Below, piece after piece: positions 54,597-63,930 of a stretch of 64,000 bases of DNA. Under the pieces are notes generated by a model. It had not been told where the DNA came from. It was given only the letters and a program-made list of their open reading frames with translations, and did no database searches. The number at the start of each line of letters is the position of its first letter. Position 1 is the stretch's first letter. This DNA comes from Aurelia coerulea. Taxonomy: Eukaryota; Cnidaria; Scyphozoa; Semaeostomeae; Ulmaridae. The position numbers and the translations under genes are program-made. Location of the stretch: the NCBI GenBank assembly GCA_039566865.1, contig CM076960.1, positions 11,942,501-12,006,500 on the forward strand. Reading direction: 5' to 3'.

Positions 54597-54851
54597 TTAG
54601 AAATGTTCTTCTATATTTCCTGCTGATACATCGTACATGAACTTCGCACACTCTAGCTTGTAACAGTCGTCTAGTTTTAGTAGGCCATATGATTTGAAAA
54701 GAGGTGCACTAGGTGTATTTTGTTTTTTGAATGCCATGAGTCTCACTGCTCGTTTTAGTTTTCTTCGCACAGGGTCCTGATGCTTAGAGTAGGCTCCTCC
54801 CAAGTTAGTTATACCATAGTTGATATGGGGTGAAATGAAGGCATTGTAGAT
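54597..54851 (-). pseudogene. LINE K RT C-terminal end
   Basis: It reads AFISPHINYGITNLGGAYSK, then VRRKLKRAVRLMAFKKQNTP and LFKSYGLLKLDDCYKLECAK. This is the tail of the LINE protein after RT. The upstream half lies at 55022-55243; the MITE at 54852-55013 separates them. Confidence 0.8.
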
Positions 54852-55013
54852 CAGGGCCCGTAGGAAGGGGGTGGGGCAGGGGGGCTCAAGCCCCCCCAAT
54901 AATTTTGAAAACAATGGTGCTACGTCACAAGTATTAATTAGATGTATTGTTCTCTATTGTTTTAAGAGCAATTGCCCCCCCCCCCCAATCAGAAGCAGCT
55001 TCCTACGGCCCTG
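54852..55013. mobile_element. hAT-like MITE, 162 bp, 8-bp duplication
   Basis: The ends CAGGGCCCGTAGGAAG and CTTCCTACGGCCCTG are inverted. TTGTAGAT flanks them (54844-54851 and 55014-55021). Removing it restores LINE codons LINIYNAFISPH. Subterminal GGGGGG and CCCCCC runs add further pairing. Confidence 0.9.
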
Positions 55014-55021
55014 TTGTAGAT

Positions 55022-55463
55022 ATTTATCAAAGTATTTTCTGGTACAAAATGTCTCATTTTTGCCATAATGCCAAGACTCTTGGCAACTTTCATATTAATT
55101 TGTTGGATGTGGCATTTCCATGAGAGGTTATTGTCGATTAGGACTCCTAAGTATTTTGCATGATCTGTTTCTAATAAGGGTTCGTTGTTTATGGAAAGGC
55201 TCAGTTTGCGCGACGGTTTTTGTTGTTTAGGATGAACTAACAAAAAATTTGACTTATTGGTATTTAGAGTGAGTTTGTTTGCAATGAGCCATTCTTAAAT
55301 TTTTCCAAGCTCGGCATTTACTGTATCTTCTATAACATTGAGATTTGGATGGGAGAAGAAATGCTGGTATCATCAGCAAACAAATGGAAACCAAGGACCT
55401 TTGATGCTTGGGGGATGTCAATAATATAAAGCAGAAATAACACACTTCCTTGTGGTACTCCAT
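55022..55463 (-). pseudogene. LINE K RT core with FADD and following region
   Basis: The catalytic box reads GFHLFADDTSIS near 55360-55390 on the minus strand, after GVPQGSVLFLLY-like codons. Further on come KPSRKLSLSINNEPLLETDH, AKYLGVLIDNNLSWKCHIQQ and GIMAKMRHFVPENTLINIYN. At least two frame changes lie between the pieces, and a CTTT microsatellite is at 55516-55545. Confidence 0.8.
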
Positions 55464-55726
55464 ATTTTATACTGGGAGAATCAGAAAGTTGTCCACCTAC
55501 ATAAACACGTTGCGTTCTTTCCTTTCTTTCTTTCTGTCTTTCTTTCTCCTGTTGCGTTCTTTTGTTGCGTTTTAAGAACGAAACCAGTCTAAAGCAATCC
55601 TTCTGATACCATAATACTGAAGTTTGCTAATCAAGATTTCATGGTCGACCGTATCAAAAGCTTTTGCAAAGTCAAGGAATATGCAACAGGAGAAATATTT
55701 GTTTTCTATTGATTCAAGGAGTTTAT

Positions 55727-56518
55727 TCAAATATCTAGAATGGCGAGGGAAGTAGATTTATTGTTTTGGAATCCAAATTGATGTGGATACAGAATGTTGT
55801 TCTTTTGAATAAAACTTATCAGGCGTGCATACATCAGCTTTTCACAAATTTTGTTTAAAATGGGTAGAAGAGATATAGGACGATAATTATTGACTTGGTC
55901 TTGAGAGTTTGCATTGAAGACTGGAATTACTTTACCATATTTGAGTAACTTTGGATAATAACCAGAACTAAATGAAATGTTAATTAAATACGTAAGCGGT
56001 TCAGTAATGAAATTCTTATTCAGTTTAATTAATCTTACAGGAATATTGTACGAGTCTGCTGTCTTTGATTCATCGAGACCAGCTAGTTGATCAAAGACTT
56101 CGGATGCGTTCACAGGGTTAATAAAGATGCTATTTGCATTAGGCTCTTTTAGATAATCAGTGAACTTTGATTTAGTCTTGGCTAGTTTGTTAACTAGAGA
56201 TTGGGCGATCCCAGTGAAATATTGATTGAAACGATCTGCAACTTTCTTTTGATCAGTTACAGTACTTCCATTAACTTTTAGATGGGTGTTTTTAGAAGAT
56301 TTACTGTTTGATTTATTAATTAGCTCATTGATACCTTTCCATATCTTTTTTGAATTGTTTTTGAAGGTTTCAAAATAGGACCTATAAAGATTTCGTTTAC
56401 TTCTTCTTATTAGATGATTTATCGTGTCTCTGTAATATTTATATCGTTGGTACCAAAAGATATCTTTAGATTTTAAGAATTTTTTGTACAATTTGTTTTT
56501 GATCGAGATTGATTTCAA
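55727..56518 (-). CDS. LINE K reverse transcriptase, N-terminal part
   Basis: The frame of 263 codons begins in the linker after the endonuclease (KFLKSKDIFWYQRYKYYRDT, KKIWKGINELINKSNSKSSK). The first RT motifs follow: SYNIPVRLIKLNKNFITEPL, KYGKVIPVFNANSQDQVNNY RPISLLP, ICEKLMYARLISFI and YPHQFGFQNNKSTSLAILDI. A stop ends the frame before the catalytic FADD, which lies in another frame at 55360-55390. The start shown is internal. Confidence 0.85.
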   Translation of the reverse strand: MKSISIKNKLYKKFLKSKDIFWYQRYKYYRDTINHLIRRSKRNLYRSYFETFKNNSKKIWKGINELINKSNSKSSKNTHLKVNGSTVTDQKKVADRFNQYFTGIAQSLVNKLAKTKSKFTDYLKEPNANSIFINPVNASEVFDQLAGLDESKTADSYNIPVRLIKLNKNFITEPLTYLINISFSSGYYPKLLKYGKVIPVFNANSQDQVNNYRPISLLPILNKICEKLMYARLISFIQKNNILYPHQFGFQNNKSTSLAILDI

Positions 56519-56557
56519 AATTCCGTTTGCTATCCAAGGCTTTCTCTGCTGTTTTCT

Positions 56558-57246
56558 TTACTTTCTTGATAAAGCTTTGACAGGTGCATGCTTCTCCATA
56601 ATATTGGTAATGCTATTTTGAAAAGCTGTAAAACAACTATCAAGGTTCTGTCCTTCGTTGGTAATCGAAGGAAAGTCAAGATTTTTCATATCGTTTAGGT
56701 ACTTTGATTCATCGAAGTTTCTAAAGTCACGTTTGAATATTTGTGTCTTTGTTTCTTTTTTTAATTTCTCTTCAAGGAGTAAGAAGTTTGGCATATGATC
56801 AGTAATTTTAGGAATGAGGTTTCCACTTGTGGCAACAATGTCAATTGAATTGATAAAGATATTGTCGATGAATGATGGTTTGTTATTACTGGTATACCTT
56901 GTGGGCTGTAAGATTAACGGCTGCAAGAAATTTGAAAACATGGTGTCTATGAAATTTTCAGCATAGGGGATCTTGTCATATCTTAGAAGGTCAAGATTGA
57001 AGTCTCCTGTTATCACGTACAATTTATTCTCCTTAGAAATTTTCTTGAAGACAGTCTCAAGGTATTGGATGAACTTTGTCGAGTCCTTTTTGGGATGATT
57101 ATAAATTGCGGCTATGAGTACGTTGGTACTGTTGCAGTTTTGTATTTCGATCCAAAAAGCATCAAATTCGCAGACAAAGACTTGTGGAGGGTCTTTGTAG
57201 GCTTTTGAAAGGTCCTTTCGCTCACTAAAACGTAAGCTAATAGACA
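56558..57246 (-). CDS. LINE K endonuclease (EEP), C-terminal part
   Basis: The AP-type endonuclease would nick target DNA for priming. Visible: FDAFWIEIQNCNSTNVLIAA IYNHPKKD, then KLYVITGDFNLDLLRYDKIP (catalytic GDFNxD), FLQPLILQPTRYTSNNKPSF IDNIF and IPKITDHMPNF (the SDH-type motif appears as TDH). The N-terminal part lies at 58525-58834, cut off by the foldback element; joined across the insertion the frame reads SGLF-VSISLRFSERK. The frame is open here. Confidence 0.85.
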
Positions 57247-57253
57247 CAAAAAG

Positions 57254-58521
57254 CGGGTTTTACCAATCAATGGCCCTGGCCCTATGGCCCTATGGCCCTA
57301 TGGCCCTATGGCCCTATGGCCCTATGGCCCTATGGCCCTATGGCCCTATGGCCCTATGGCCCTATGGCCCTATGGCCCTATGGTCCTATGACCCAATGGC
57401 ACTATGGCCCTATGGCCCTATGGCTCTATGGCCCTATGGCCCTATGGCCCTATGGCCCTATGGCCCTATGGCACTGTGGTCTTGTATCTTTTATCACGAA
57501 TACCTTGAGTATGAGTTCGACATTCTATTCGACTAGAATTCGTGTAAATATTGCTTCAAATGATCCCCAAATTGATGCACAATCACCAGCTGTAACTTTC
57601 ATTGCTTTGTTGCCGTAGGAAACACGACAAAAGGCCCAGCAGTTGTCAAAACCGTGCTTCTTATCTCGCTTCTGTTGCAAGATAAAGAAGAGGAAGGGGT
57701 TTGGCAAATCTTTACATTTTAGCATTCCCATAGTACCTTGGTCAGTCCATCCCTAACACAAACCTGGTCCAATGGACCAGTGGAGAGGTAATATAGCTGT
57801 AAAAACGAGGTGTTTCAAGTCGCAAGTCGTCTGTGATGTCGGTTTTGAATCAGGAGGGGGGGGGGGTTGTTCTTGGCCAAATTTTGGGTAAGGGTTTGAA
57901 TTTAAGCGTTCTCCAACGCCGGATGCCTCATAACTCATAACGCTGTAGACTGATTGCATGTTCGTAGTTATTGCTATTGATAGGCTGGTTGACGCAAAAA
58001 TTATACTTTTGTTTTTGTTGCCATTGCTGTTGCTGTTCCCATACCAGAGTCTAATAACGCGTCTAATTTTTATTTTTATTTTACATTGCCAGTCTAATTT
58101 CGTGAGTCTTATAACGCTGTTCGTAGTTGTGAATTGATTGTTATGATTTACAGAAGTAAAAATTTGAACCATTGATTTCTGCCTTCGGTTTCAATTTGAA
58201 TTTTTTCTATAGTGCTGTGCTGTGCTGTCCTTTCAAATTCGATGATTTCAAAGGGGAATCCCCCACATCACTTCGGGGAATTCTCGCTCACTGAACGAGA
58301 ACTTTGTGCATCAATTTGGGGATCATTTGAAGCAATATTTATACGAAGTCGAATTATACGAAGTCGAATACACTGTCGAACTCATACTCAAGGTATTCGT
58401 AATAAAAGATACAAGAACAAAGTGCCATAGGGCCATAGGGCCATAGGTCCATAGGGCCATAGTGCCATTGGGCCATAGGGCCATAGGGCCATAGGGCCAG
58501 GGCCATTGATTGGTAAAACCC
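57254..58521. mobile_element. Foldback element with 9-bp minisatellite arms
   Basis: The ends GGGTTTTACCAATCAATGGC and GCCATTGATTGGTAAAACCC are inverted. CAAAAAG flanks them (57247-57253 and 58522-58528). Next to the left end lie about 22 units of GGCCCTATG (57276-57480); inverted units lie by the right end (58425-58505). Arms continue with TTCGACATTCTATTCGA, TTGCTTCAAATGATCCCCAA and their complements. The frames reading MALWPYGP are open in more than one phase because 9 is divisible by 3; they are not genes. Confidence 0.85.
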
Positions 58522-58524
58522 CAA

Positions 58525-58834
58525 AAAGGCCACTCCCTCCACACTTGCTGTTGCCCTTTATTCCTACATAATCATGATAGCTTTCAAGGCTGATCTTTTT
58601 GAAGTAATCTTTATTTTTGTCTGAGTGCCATGTTTCTGATAAGGCAATCACGTCAAAATGGAAATCAAGGTCACTCAGCAAGAGCTTGAGATTTTCTTTA
58701 TTATGTAGTAGAGACTGTATATTTGAGTGAAACAGGCTAAATACGTCAGAATATTGCGAATTTATATTCGTTTCTAATTTGTGAAAAGCATGCGTGGAAT
58801 AAAAATCGAAATTTGTAGTCAATGTCGTTGTCAA
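58525..58834 (-). pseudogene. LINE K endonuclease (EEP), N-terminal part
   Basis: It reads FSLFHSNIQSLLHNKENLKL, LLSDLDFHFDVIALSETWHS and YHDYVGIKGNSKCGGSGLF. HxNIQSL and ALSETW are the first motifs of AP-type LINE endonucleases. The frame runs into the foldback element at 58521. It is connected upstream to the PHD region with a frameshift near 58750-58866. Confidence 0.85.
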
Positions 58835-58865
58835 AAAGATAGTCGTGCTCTTTCAGATTTAATTT

Positions 58866-59477
58866 TCATAGCTCTAATTTGCCTAAGAGACTGTAGTCAT
58901 TTGATTCAGTATGACGCACTTGACAGGGACATGAGAAATTTGAATTGAATGTTAATGCAAGTATATCCTCGTCATTGATATCCGTGAACGGAAACGTAGA
59001 TTGCTGGCACTTAGCACAACACCATTGCTGGATAATGTGTGCAAGGTTTGCCGCTTCCCATGGTTTAAGACGGGAACACCTACGGTGAATGAAACACATG
59101 CAAGTGCTGCAGGGTATTGCTTTCTGTAAGGATGCGCCATGTATTAACCTATTGCATACAGAGCAAATTTTACCATAATTGCTTTCTGTTGAGACTATTT
59201 GCTTTTGAATTATGATAGATTTTCTTGTTACGAATGTTAGCGTAGTTTTGAAAGCGTTGTCCGATAGTGTCTGGAAAGGTAAAATATATTTTAGGCAAAT
59301 ATAACAATACCAGACTTCATTTGGGTTTGCCGTGAAAAACTCAAAATCTCGTTGTTTTATACTTGAACAGTTTATGTGGAACCAAGAATTACAATTGTCG
59401 CAACAAATCGAGTTGGTGTCTACAGTTGTATTTAGGCATATTTGACAGTCCAAATTCTCAGGAGATAAACTACTCAT
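58866..59477 (-). CDS. LINE K PHD-finger region (start of ORF2)
   Basis: There are two zinc fingers. The first is a PHD-type C4HC3: CQICLNTTVDTNSICCDNCN, SWFHINCSS, WYCYIC (residues about 11-60). The second is CSVCNRLIHGASLQKAIPCS TC, FIHRRCSR, WCCAKC (about 104-158). PHD fingers before the endonuclease are known in CR1-like elements. The ATG at 59475-59477 overlaps the ORF1 stop (ATGAGTAG), suggesting coupled translation. A stop at 58866 and a later shift separate it from the endonuclease. Confidence 0.8.
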   Translation of the reverse strand: MSSLSPENLDCQICLNTTVDTNSICCDNCNSWFHINCSSIKQRDFEFFTANPNEVWYCYICLKYILPFQTLSDNAFKTTLTFVTRKSIIIQKQIVSTESNYGKICSVCNRLIHGASLQKAIPCSTCMCFIHRRCSRLKPWEAANLAHIIQQWCCAKCQQSTFPFTDINDEDILALTFNSNFSCPCQVRHTESNDYSLLGKLEL

Positions 59478-60258
59478 TGAGTTTCTTGGGGTCTTCGATC
59501 TTTACAATGTGTTTGGCGGGAGCGCCATCATCTTTACGAATGAAAGCTCTCCCCTTGTTTGTCCAAACATACTTGAATTTAAAGTCCTTCTTCATCAGCT
59601 TTACTTCACGGAGGAACATCTTGCGTTGATAAGTAAGACTTGCGTTCAAAAATACCTTACCTCCTTCATTGTTTGCGGGTGCATGGAAACCAAAATCCTG
59701 TATCTTAACTTCTTGCAACTTTTTCTTTGCTGCGAGAACTTTATCTATCAGCCTTCTTCTGCTGAATTCTGCAATAATCGGGGCATCAGATTTTGTTGAG
59801 ATCCTGTGGCATGTTTCAAGGTCATTGGGAGTCACGGTCACACCAATTTTTTCCGTCATGGAGATGAAAAGGTTTTCTACGTCTTCGCCTGTAGCTCGCA
59901 GTAATCCAGACAGTTCAACCATACATTTGCGACCATATTGCTCCAAGTCGTCAACCCTCTGCGCGCTTTTCAGGGCTCGTTGTTCTGCTAGCTTGAGTTT
60001 TTCATTCAGGGCCTCGTTGTCGTTGGTCAATTTCACGTTTGCTTTTAGGATATTGTCCGCTGTCTTTTTCACGTTCTTGTAGTCATTCGTTATTTGTATG
60101 TGATCTTTTCCAATCCTGTCTAGTTTGGATTCAATACCAGTTAGTCGGTCGGTTACCTTTTCTAAACTTTCATCGAACATTTTCTTTATTCCGGCATTGA
60201 TCTTGCTCATGTGTATGGCTATGTCTTTGCCTAGCGCTTTTCTCATTTGCTCATCCAT
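59470..60258 (-). CDS. LINE K ORF1 protein: coiled coil and RNA-binding domain
   Basis: The intact frame has 262 codons from an ATG (MDEQMRKALGKDIAIHMSK). Residues about 30-110 are heptad-rich (LTGIESKLDRIGKD, NDNEALNEKLKLAEQRAL), a coiled coil for multimerisation. Next is an L1-ORF1-like RRM (YGRKCMVELSGLL, VTPNDLETCHRI, APIIAEFSRRRLIDKVLAAK) and a C-terminal domain (VFLNASLTYQRKMFLREVKL, FKYVWTNKGRAFIRKDDGA). It would bind LINE RNA. The start codon lies in the first 5' monomer. Confidence 0.85.
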   Translation of the reverse strand: MDEQMRKALGKDIAIHMSKINAGIKKMFDESLEKVTDRLTGIESKLDRIGKDHIQITNDYKNVKKTADNILKANVKLTNDNEALNEKLKLAEQRALKSAQRVDDLEQYGRKCMVELSGLLRATGEDVENLFISMTEKIGVTVTPNDLETCHRISTKSDAPIIAEFSRRRLIDKVLAAKKKLQEVKIQDFGFHAPANNEGGKVFLNASLTYQRKMFLREVKLMKKDFKFKYVWTNKGRAFIRKDDGAPAKHIVKIEDPKKLNE

Positions 60259-60545
60259 TTCTTGTTGTTGATCATAAATGATTTTTCACTCCATTTGTTT
60301 GATGCTCTTATGACGCCATTTGTGCTATCTTCTTTGCCTAGCGCTTTTCTCATTTGCTCATCCATTTCTTGTTGTTGATCATAAATGATTTTTCACTCCA
60401 TTGGTTTGATGCTCTTATGACGCCATTTGTGCTATCTCTTTGCCTAGCGCTTTTCTCATTTGCTCATCCATTTCTTGTTGTTGATCATAAATGATTTTTC
60501 ACTCCATTTGTTTGATGCTCTTATGACGCCATTTGTGCGATAAAT
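60236..60545. repeat. 5' tandem monomers of LINE K, 106-107 bp x 3
   Basis: TCATCCATTTCTTGTTGTTG occurs at 60251, 60358 and 60464. Read on the minus strand each monomer ends in the ORF1 start region (ATGGATGAGCAAATGAG), so the second and third carry fragments of the ORF1 start out of place. Repeated 5' promoter monomers are known for mouse L1; promoter function here is inference. Confidence 0.85.
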
Positions 60546-60559
60546 TTATTCTATGTAAA

Positions 60560-61015
60560 AAGAGACCAAAGGAACCTGAAAATTGGTGATTATCTATAAC
60601 AAATGTATCCTTAGAGTGTTTTTCATTGAAAAAGCTCGAAAAAACTTGAAAAAATTGCTAATTAGTCCAAAATGGTGGTCAAAATGACGTCATTATCAAA
60701 AAATGCTGACATCATCAAATTCCAGAAATTCCGGTTTCAAATTGAAGCCCTTTGTTTGCTGATTCATTTGCTGTAGAAGACTTCATAATTCAATCAAATA
60801 ATTCCATTGAAATCATTGAAAACAACCTCCTTCCAAATATGGGCATGTCACGTGACCTGTGAGTCCTATTGTTCAAAATTTTTCCACCAAAATGTGGTTA
60901 ATAGATAATTAGTAAAAGTCAGGGAGGCTGGGGGACATAGCAAACGTCGTTTAAAAACGCGGCAAATAAAACCTCGAGGGGGGGTTGAATCCACCCCCCA
61001 TGTGGATAAGGGTTA
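60560..61015. repeat. Diverged relative of repeat family I
   Basis: It shares TGACGTCAT, TCCAAATATGGGCATGT, CACGTG and the terminal AACCCTTATCC-like segment with 41545-42190. No gene is present. Confidence 0.55.
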
Positions 61016-61074
61016 ACGCTATTGTCTTAGCTAACTTTAAGTAAACTGTTTATCATATCATTTATTATTATTAT

Positions 61075-61520
61075 AAGCTTTATGAGTGGAACTCGGCTGG
61101 GGAAGTCTTTATCAAAGAAGGTGGTACAGGCGCTTATGCCACTTCTTCGATTTGAGAAAATCTGCATCTCTAGCATATTTATTTGAATTAATTCCTTCTG
61201 AGCGAGCAGTAAAGTACAGTCTTAGGTCTTCGCGCACTTATGAACAAAGTTCCGGACGGACAGCTCGTTTTCTAACTCGCATTTCTCAACCGCACTTTCT
61301 GAGTGGAACTCAGTGGTAATGAGGTAACAAGTGCAAATTCGATTTCGGAGTTCAACCATAAGCTACTTGCCATTATTAGACCCATTTGTATATATTCAAG
61401 GTAATTGCTAGACTACCTTAACAACGAGAAAGTAGATTCAATAAGCATTGGGGGTCTTGAATGAGCATTTCACTCAAAATAAAGGTATCTGCGTTGCTCC
61501 ATGGTGCAAACCAAGTACTA
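61075..61520 (+). pseudogene. Jockey-like LINE fragment
   Basis: The translation LGWGSLYQRRWYRRLCHFFD, RKSASLAYLFELIPSERAVK and YSLRSSRTYEQ matches the C-terminal region seen at 1300-1400 and in the family of 34470-35486. A stop follows at about 61319; LNEHFTQNKG and CVAPWCKP appear in other frames. Heavily decayed. Confidence 0.7.
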
Positions 61521-61755
61521 CAATCCTAGCAAAAAGAAGCTAGGACATTGGCAAATTTCAATGTTTCATCCCTAAAATATCGAAGCGAAAACATACCTTT
61601 AGAATCATCTGATTCCCCCTTAATAATAATACCTTATTTAATGTTAGTTTTACGATAGTGTGAGCACTAATATACACTAACATGAAGCAATTTTAGAGAT
61701 TGCATTATGGAACTTATTGACTGCAAGTGTTGCAGGCGCATTGTTTGTTGAAAAA

Positions 61756-62211
61756 TCAATCTTTTATGAGAATTTTGAATTGATATGCATTTTTGGATGA
61801 CTTTATTTCATTTGGAAGAGAATTCCAAACCTTTGGACCCAAAAAGCTAATCGATTTTATGCCATAATTTGTACTTTTGACTTTAGGAACAACTAGAATG
61901 TCATTTCTTCGAAGATTATAGCTGGTTGATTTTGGGAGAAAATAATCTTTCATAAATGCTGCACTTAAGTTGTGCAAAGTTTTGTAAATTTCAAGTGCCA
62001 ATAGCCTAATAGAATGAATATGAATTGTAGTAGATTCGGCCTTGATTAGGAGATTACTATATGATGAACCATAATCTGAGAGTGCTAATCGTATGGCCTT
62101 CTCGTTGACTTTCTCGATTTTCTTTTGGCTTGAATTACTGCAAAATACCCAGATAAGGGGACAGTAATTGAAGTGGCAAAGACCACCACCACCACCCAAC
62201 CACCCTTCCAC
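61756..62211 (-). pseudogene. LINE reverse transcriptase C-terminal fragment
   Basis: It reads FNYCPLIWVFCSNSSQKKIE, NEKAIRLALSDYGSSYSNLL, LALEIYKTLHNLSAAFMKDY, SYNLRRNDILVVPKVKS and FLGPKVWNSLPNEIK. These are landmarks of the tail of a CR1/jockey-like RT. At its upstream side a GGGTGG-rich block (62185-62300) replaces the RT core. The start shown is not genuine. Confidence 0.75.
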
Positions 62212-62517
62212 CCTTCCACCCTTCCTTCCACCCTTCCACCTAATTCAATTTTGTGAAGGTCGAATGGCGCTTGATTCAAGCAACATTGAAACGGGGGAGT
62301 GGGGGGGGGGCACGTAATCAAAGACCGAAGTAGTGCAATTTTGTGACTTGTCCCAAATATTTTGGCTAAGATTATAGCTTCAAAATTTCTTTCCATGCTT
62401 TGATACAGCTCTCATTGGGACATTGCCCGGCAAGTTCTGCTGACTTTATTGTTTTCAGAATTTTTTCTATTTTAGTAATTAATTGTTTTGGTAATTTAAG
62501 AATACGCAAGGTTTCAG

Positions 62518-62711
62518 GATCCAGAAAGAACTGGCGCTAAATCTAAGAGAAGTTCATAATCTTCCATCGTACATAGAGGCCAAATACTATACCACGTTAT
62601 TGATACATGTGCCTCTTGTGACAAAATATCTTGATCTTTGCAGAGGCAACACCAGCAGCAAATCCAAAGCATACTCCTTCGAGCAACGGATGTGGATCAC
62701 ATGGCTTGAAG
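62518..62711 (+). CDS. Possible host exon
   Basis: An acceptor (GGTTTCAG, AG at 62516-62517) and a donor (GAAG|GTAAATAT, GT at 62712-62713) bound a 194-nt segment open in one frame: IQKELALNLREVHNLPSYIE, AKYYTTLLIHVPLVTKYLDL and AYSFEQRMWITWLEG. No family was recognised. It is outside any identified repeat. Splice signals are common by chance, hence low confidence. Confidence 0.25.
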
Positions 62712-62720
62712 GTAAATATC

Positions 62721-63107
62721 TTATGTTTTTAATTCAATCTTCTCGAGCTGAACAAAATACCACATTTGGCCCAACGGAGGGGAAGTTTTCTTGACTGACT
62801 TGATTAAAAGCCTTTGCGGAACATATGCAATTTTGCTGTAGAAAACAGCTTGCCTTTGAATGAGTTTAAAGTGGAAGCAAGTAAAGGCCCCATAGTCCCT
62901 TTCGACACAATTCATCATTAAAAATAAATCTTTTTGGAAGAAACCTGGTCTTTTCCTAGTAGTAGAGTAGAGTAGCTTGTGGTAGAGTAATTCAGTTAAA
63001 GGTGATCTGAAACGAAAATTTGTATTGATGCCAATGAATATGACTGTTGAATGATAAAGAATGCCATTTAAAATTCTTGTATCTTGTTTCATTTTCAAGT
63101 TATCCAC
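62721..63107 (-). other. Unrecognised long open frame
   Basis: The minus-strand frame of 128 codons contains GINTNFRFRSPLTELLYHKL, CVERDYGAFTCFHFKLIQRQ and AYVPQRLLIKSVKKTSPPLG. The composition is protein-like, but no domain was recognised. A plus-strand AATAAA within it (near 62920) could instead mark a 3' untranslated region of a plus-strand gene. Confidence 0.25.
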
Positions 63108-63203
63108 TATTTTGCATCATTGACTGATGACGTCATTTTGTTTGCAAAAAGTTACAAGGTTGACTATGTTTCCAGAGGAAAATCGACTCAAACAACTTTT
63201 CTA

Positions 63204-63930
63204 CAGGGTGAGTCAGAAAAAACGTGGGGTGTTTGGCGGATTGTGACGTCACGTACAGCAATCCGATCGTAGCGAACTAAATATTTTCTTGCAGCCAGAG
63301 GTCTCATTTATATCATAAGCCTTTCCCCCATCGAAATCGGTCACTTGATGTATTAATCAGAAAATATTTTCTACGTAAGACGTTGTATGGGAGTTTTGCA
63401 AACTTATGAAATCTTTGATAGAGCCCCTTCAGCATTTTACCCTTGCCAAAGCTGCAGGTACACGTGGTATTATCAGGGGAGAATGAAGTAGTTTTGTCAT
63501 GAAACATCGCGTTGATCTTGTTGAAATAAATCTCTTTACAACACAAAGAAGCATGCATTTTTACTGTCTCTCAAACATATTCTCTTTGCAGGACAAGTTA
63601 TGACGTGACAAGGCATCCCAGGGGAGAAAACACTATTTCCGAACTGTTTCATGCTCCCCAGATAATGCCACGTGTACCTGCAGCTTTGGCAAGGCTAAAA
63701 TGCTGAAGGGGCTTGGTGAAAAGTTTCCTCAGTTTGCAAAATTCCCATAAAAAGTTTTAGGAAGAAAATCTTTTTTAAATAATGAATCACATGACCGATT
63801 TCGATGGGGAAAAGTTTATGATCTAAGTCAGATTTATGGCTGCACGGAATAATTTAGTTCACAACGGTCGGGTTGCTAAACGCGACGTCACAGTCCGCCA
63901 AACACCCCACGTTTTTTCTGACTCACCCTG
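63204..63930. mobile_element. Palindromic mariner-type MITE M3 with TA duplication
   Basis: The ends CAGGGTGAGTCAGAAAAAAC and GTTTTTTCTGACTCACCCTG are inverted; TA flanks them (63202-63203 and 63931-63932). Arms of about 300 bp pair: GCTGCAGGTACACGTGG near 63450 matches CCACGTGTACCTGCAGC near 63670. It contains no recognised protein. Confidence 0.9.

Larger units (their letters stand above)
54180..60545 (-). mobile_element. LINE K, nearly full length, minus strand
   Basis: Order on the minus strand: three 5' monomers (60545-60236), ORF1 (60258-59470), PHD fingers (59477-58866), endonuclease (58834-58525 and 57246-56558), RT (56518-54597), then a 3' region to about 54180 with an A/T-rich end near 54211-54250. 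Two later insertions split it: a foldback element (57254-58521) and a hAT-like MITE (54852-55013). Frameshifts and stops separate the ORF2 pieces, so it is no longer autonomous, though ORF1 is open. It looks like a CR1/L2-like or jockey-like element; the exact clade was not fixed. Confidence 0.85.

Noticed and set aside
57270..57618. Long frames reading MALWPYGP repeats
   Set aside because: They read a 9-bp minisatellite in the arm of a foldback element; several phases and both arms are open only because the unit is a multiple of three.
62160..62300. Gly-rich N-terminus of the LINE frame at 61756-62211
   Set aside because: Produced by a CCACCCTTCC repeat block and G/C runs that replace the RT core; not part of the LINE protein.
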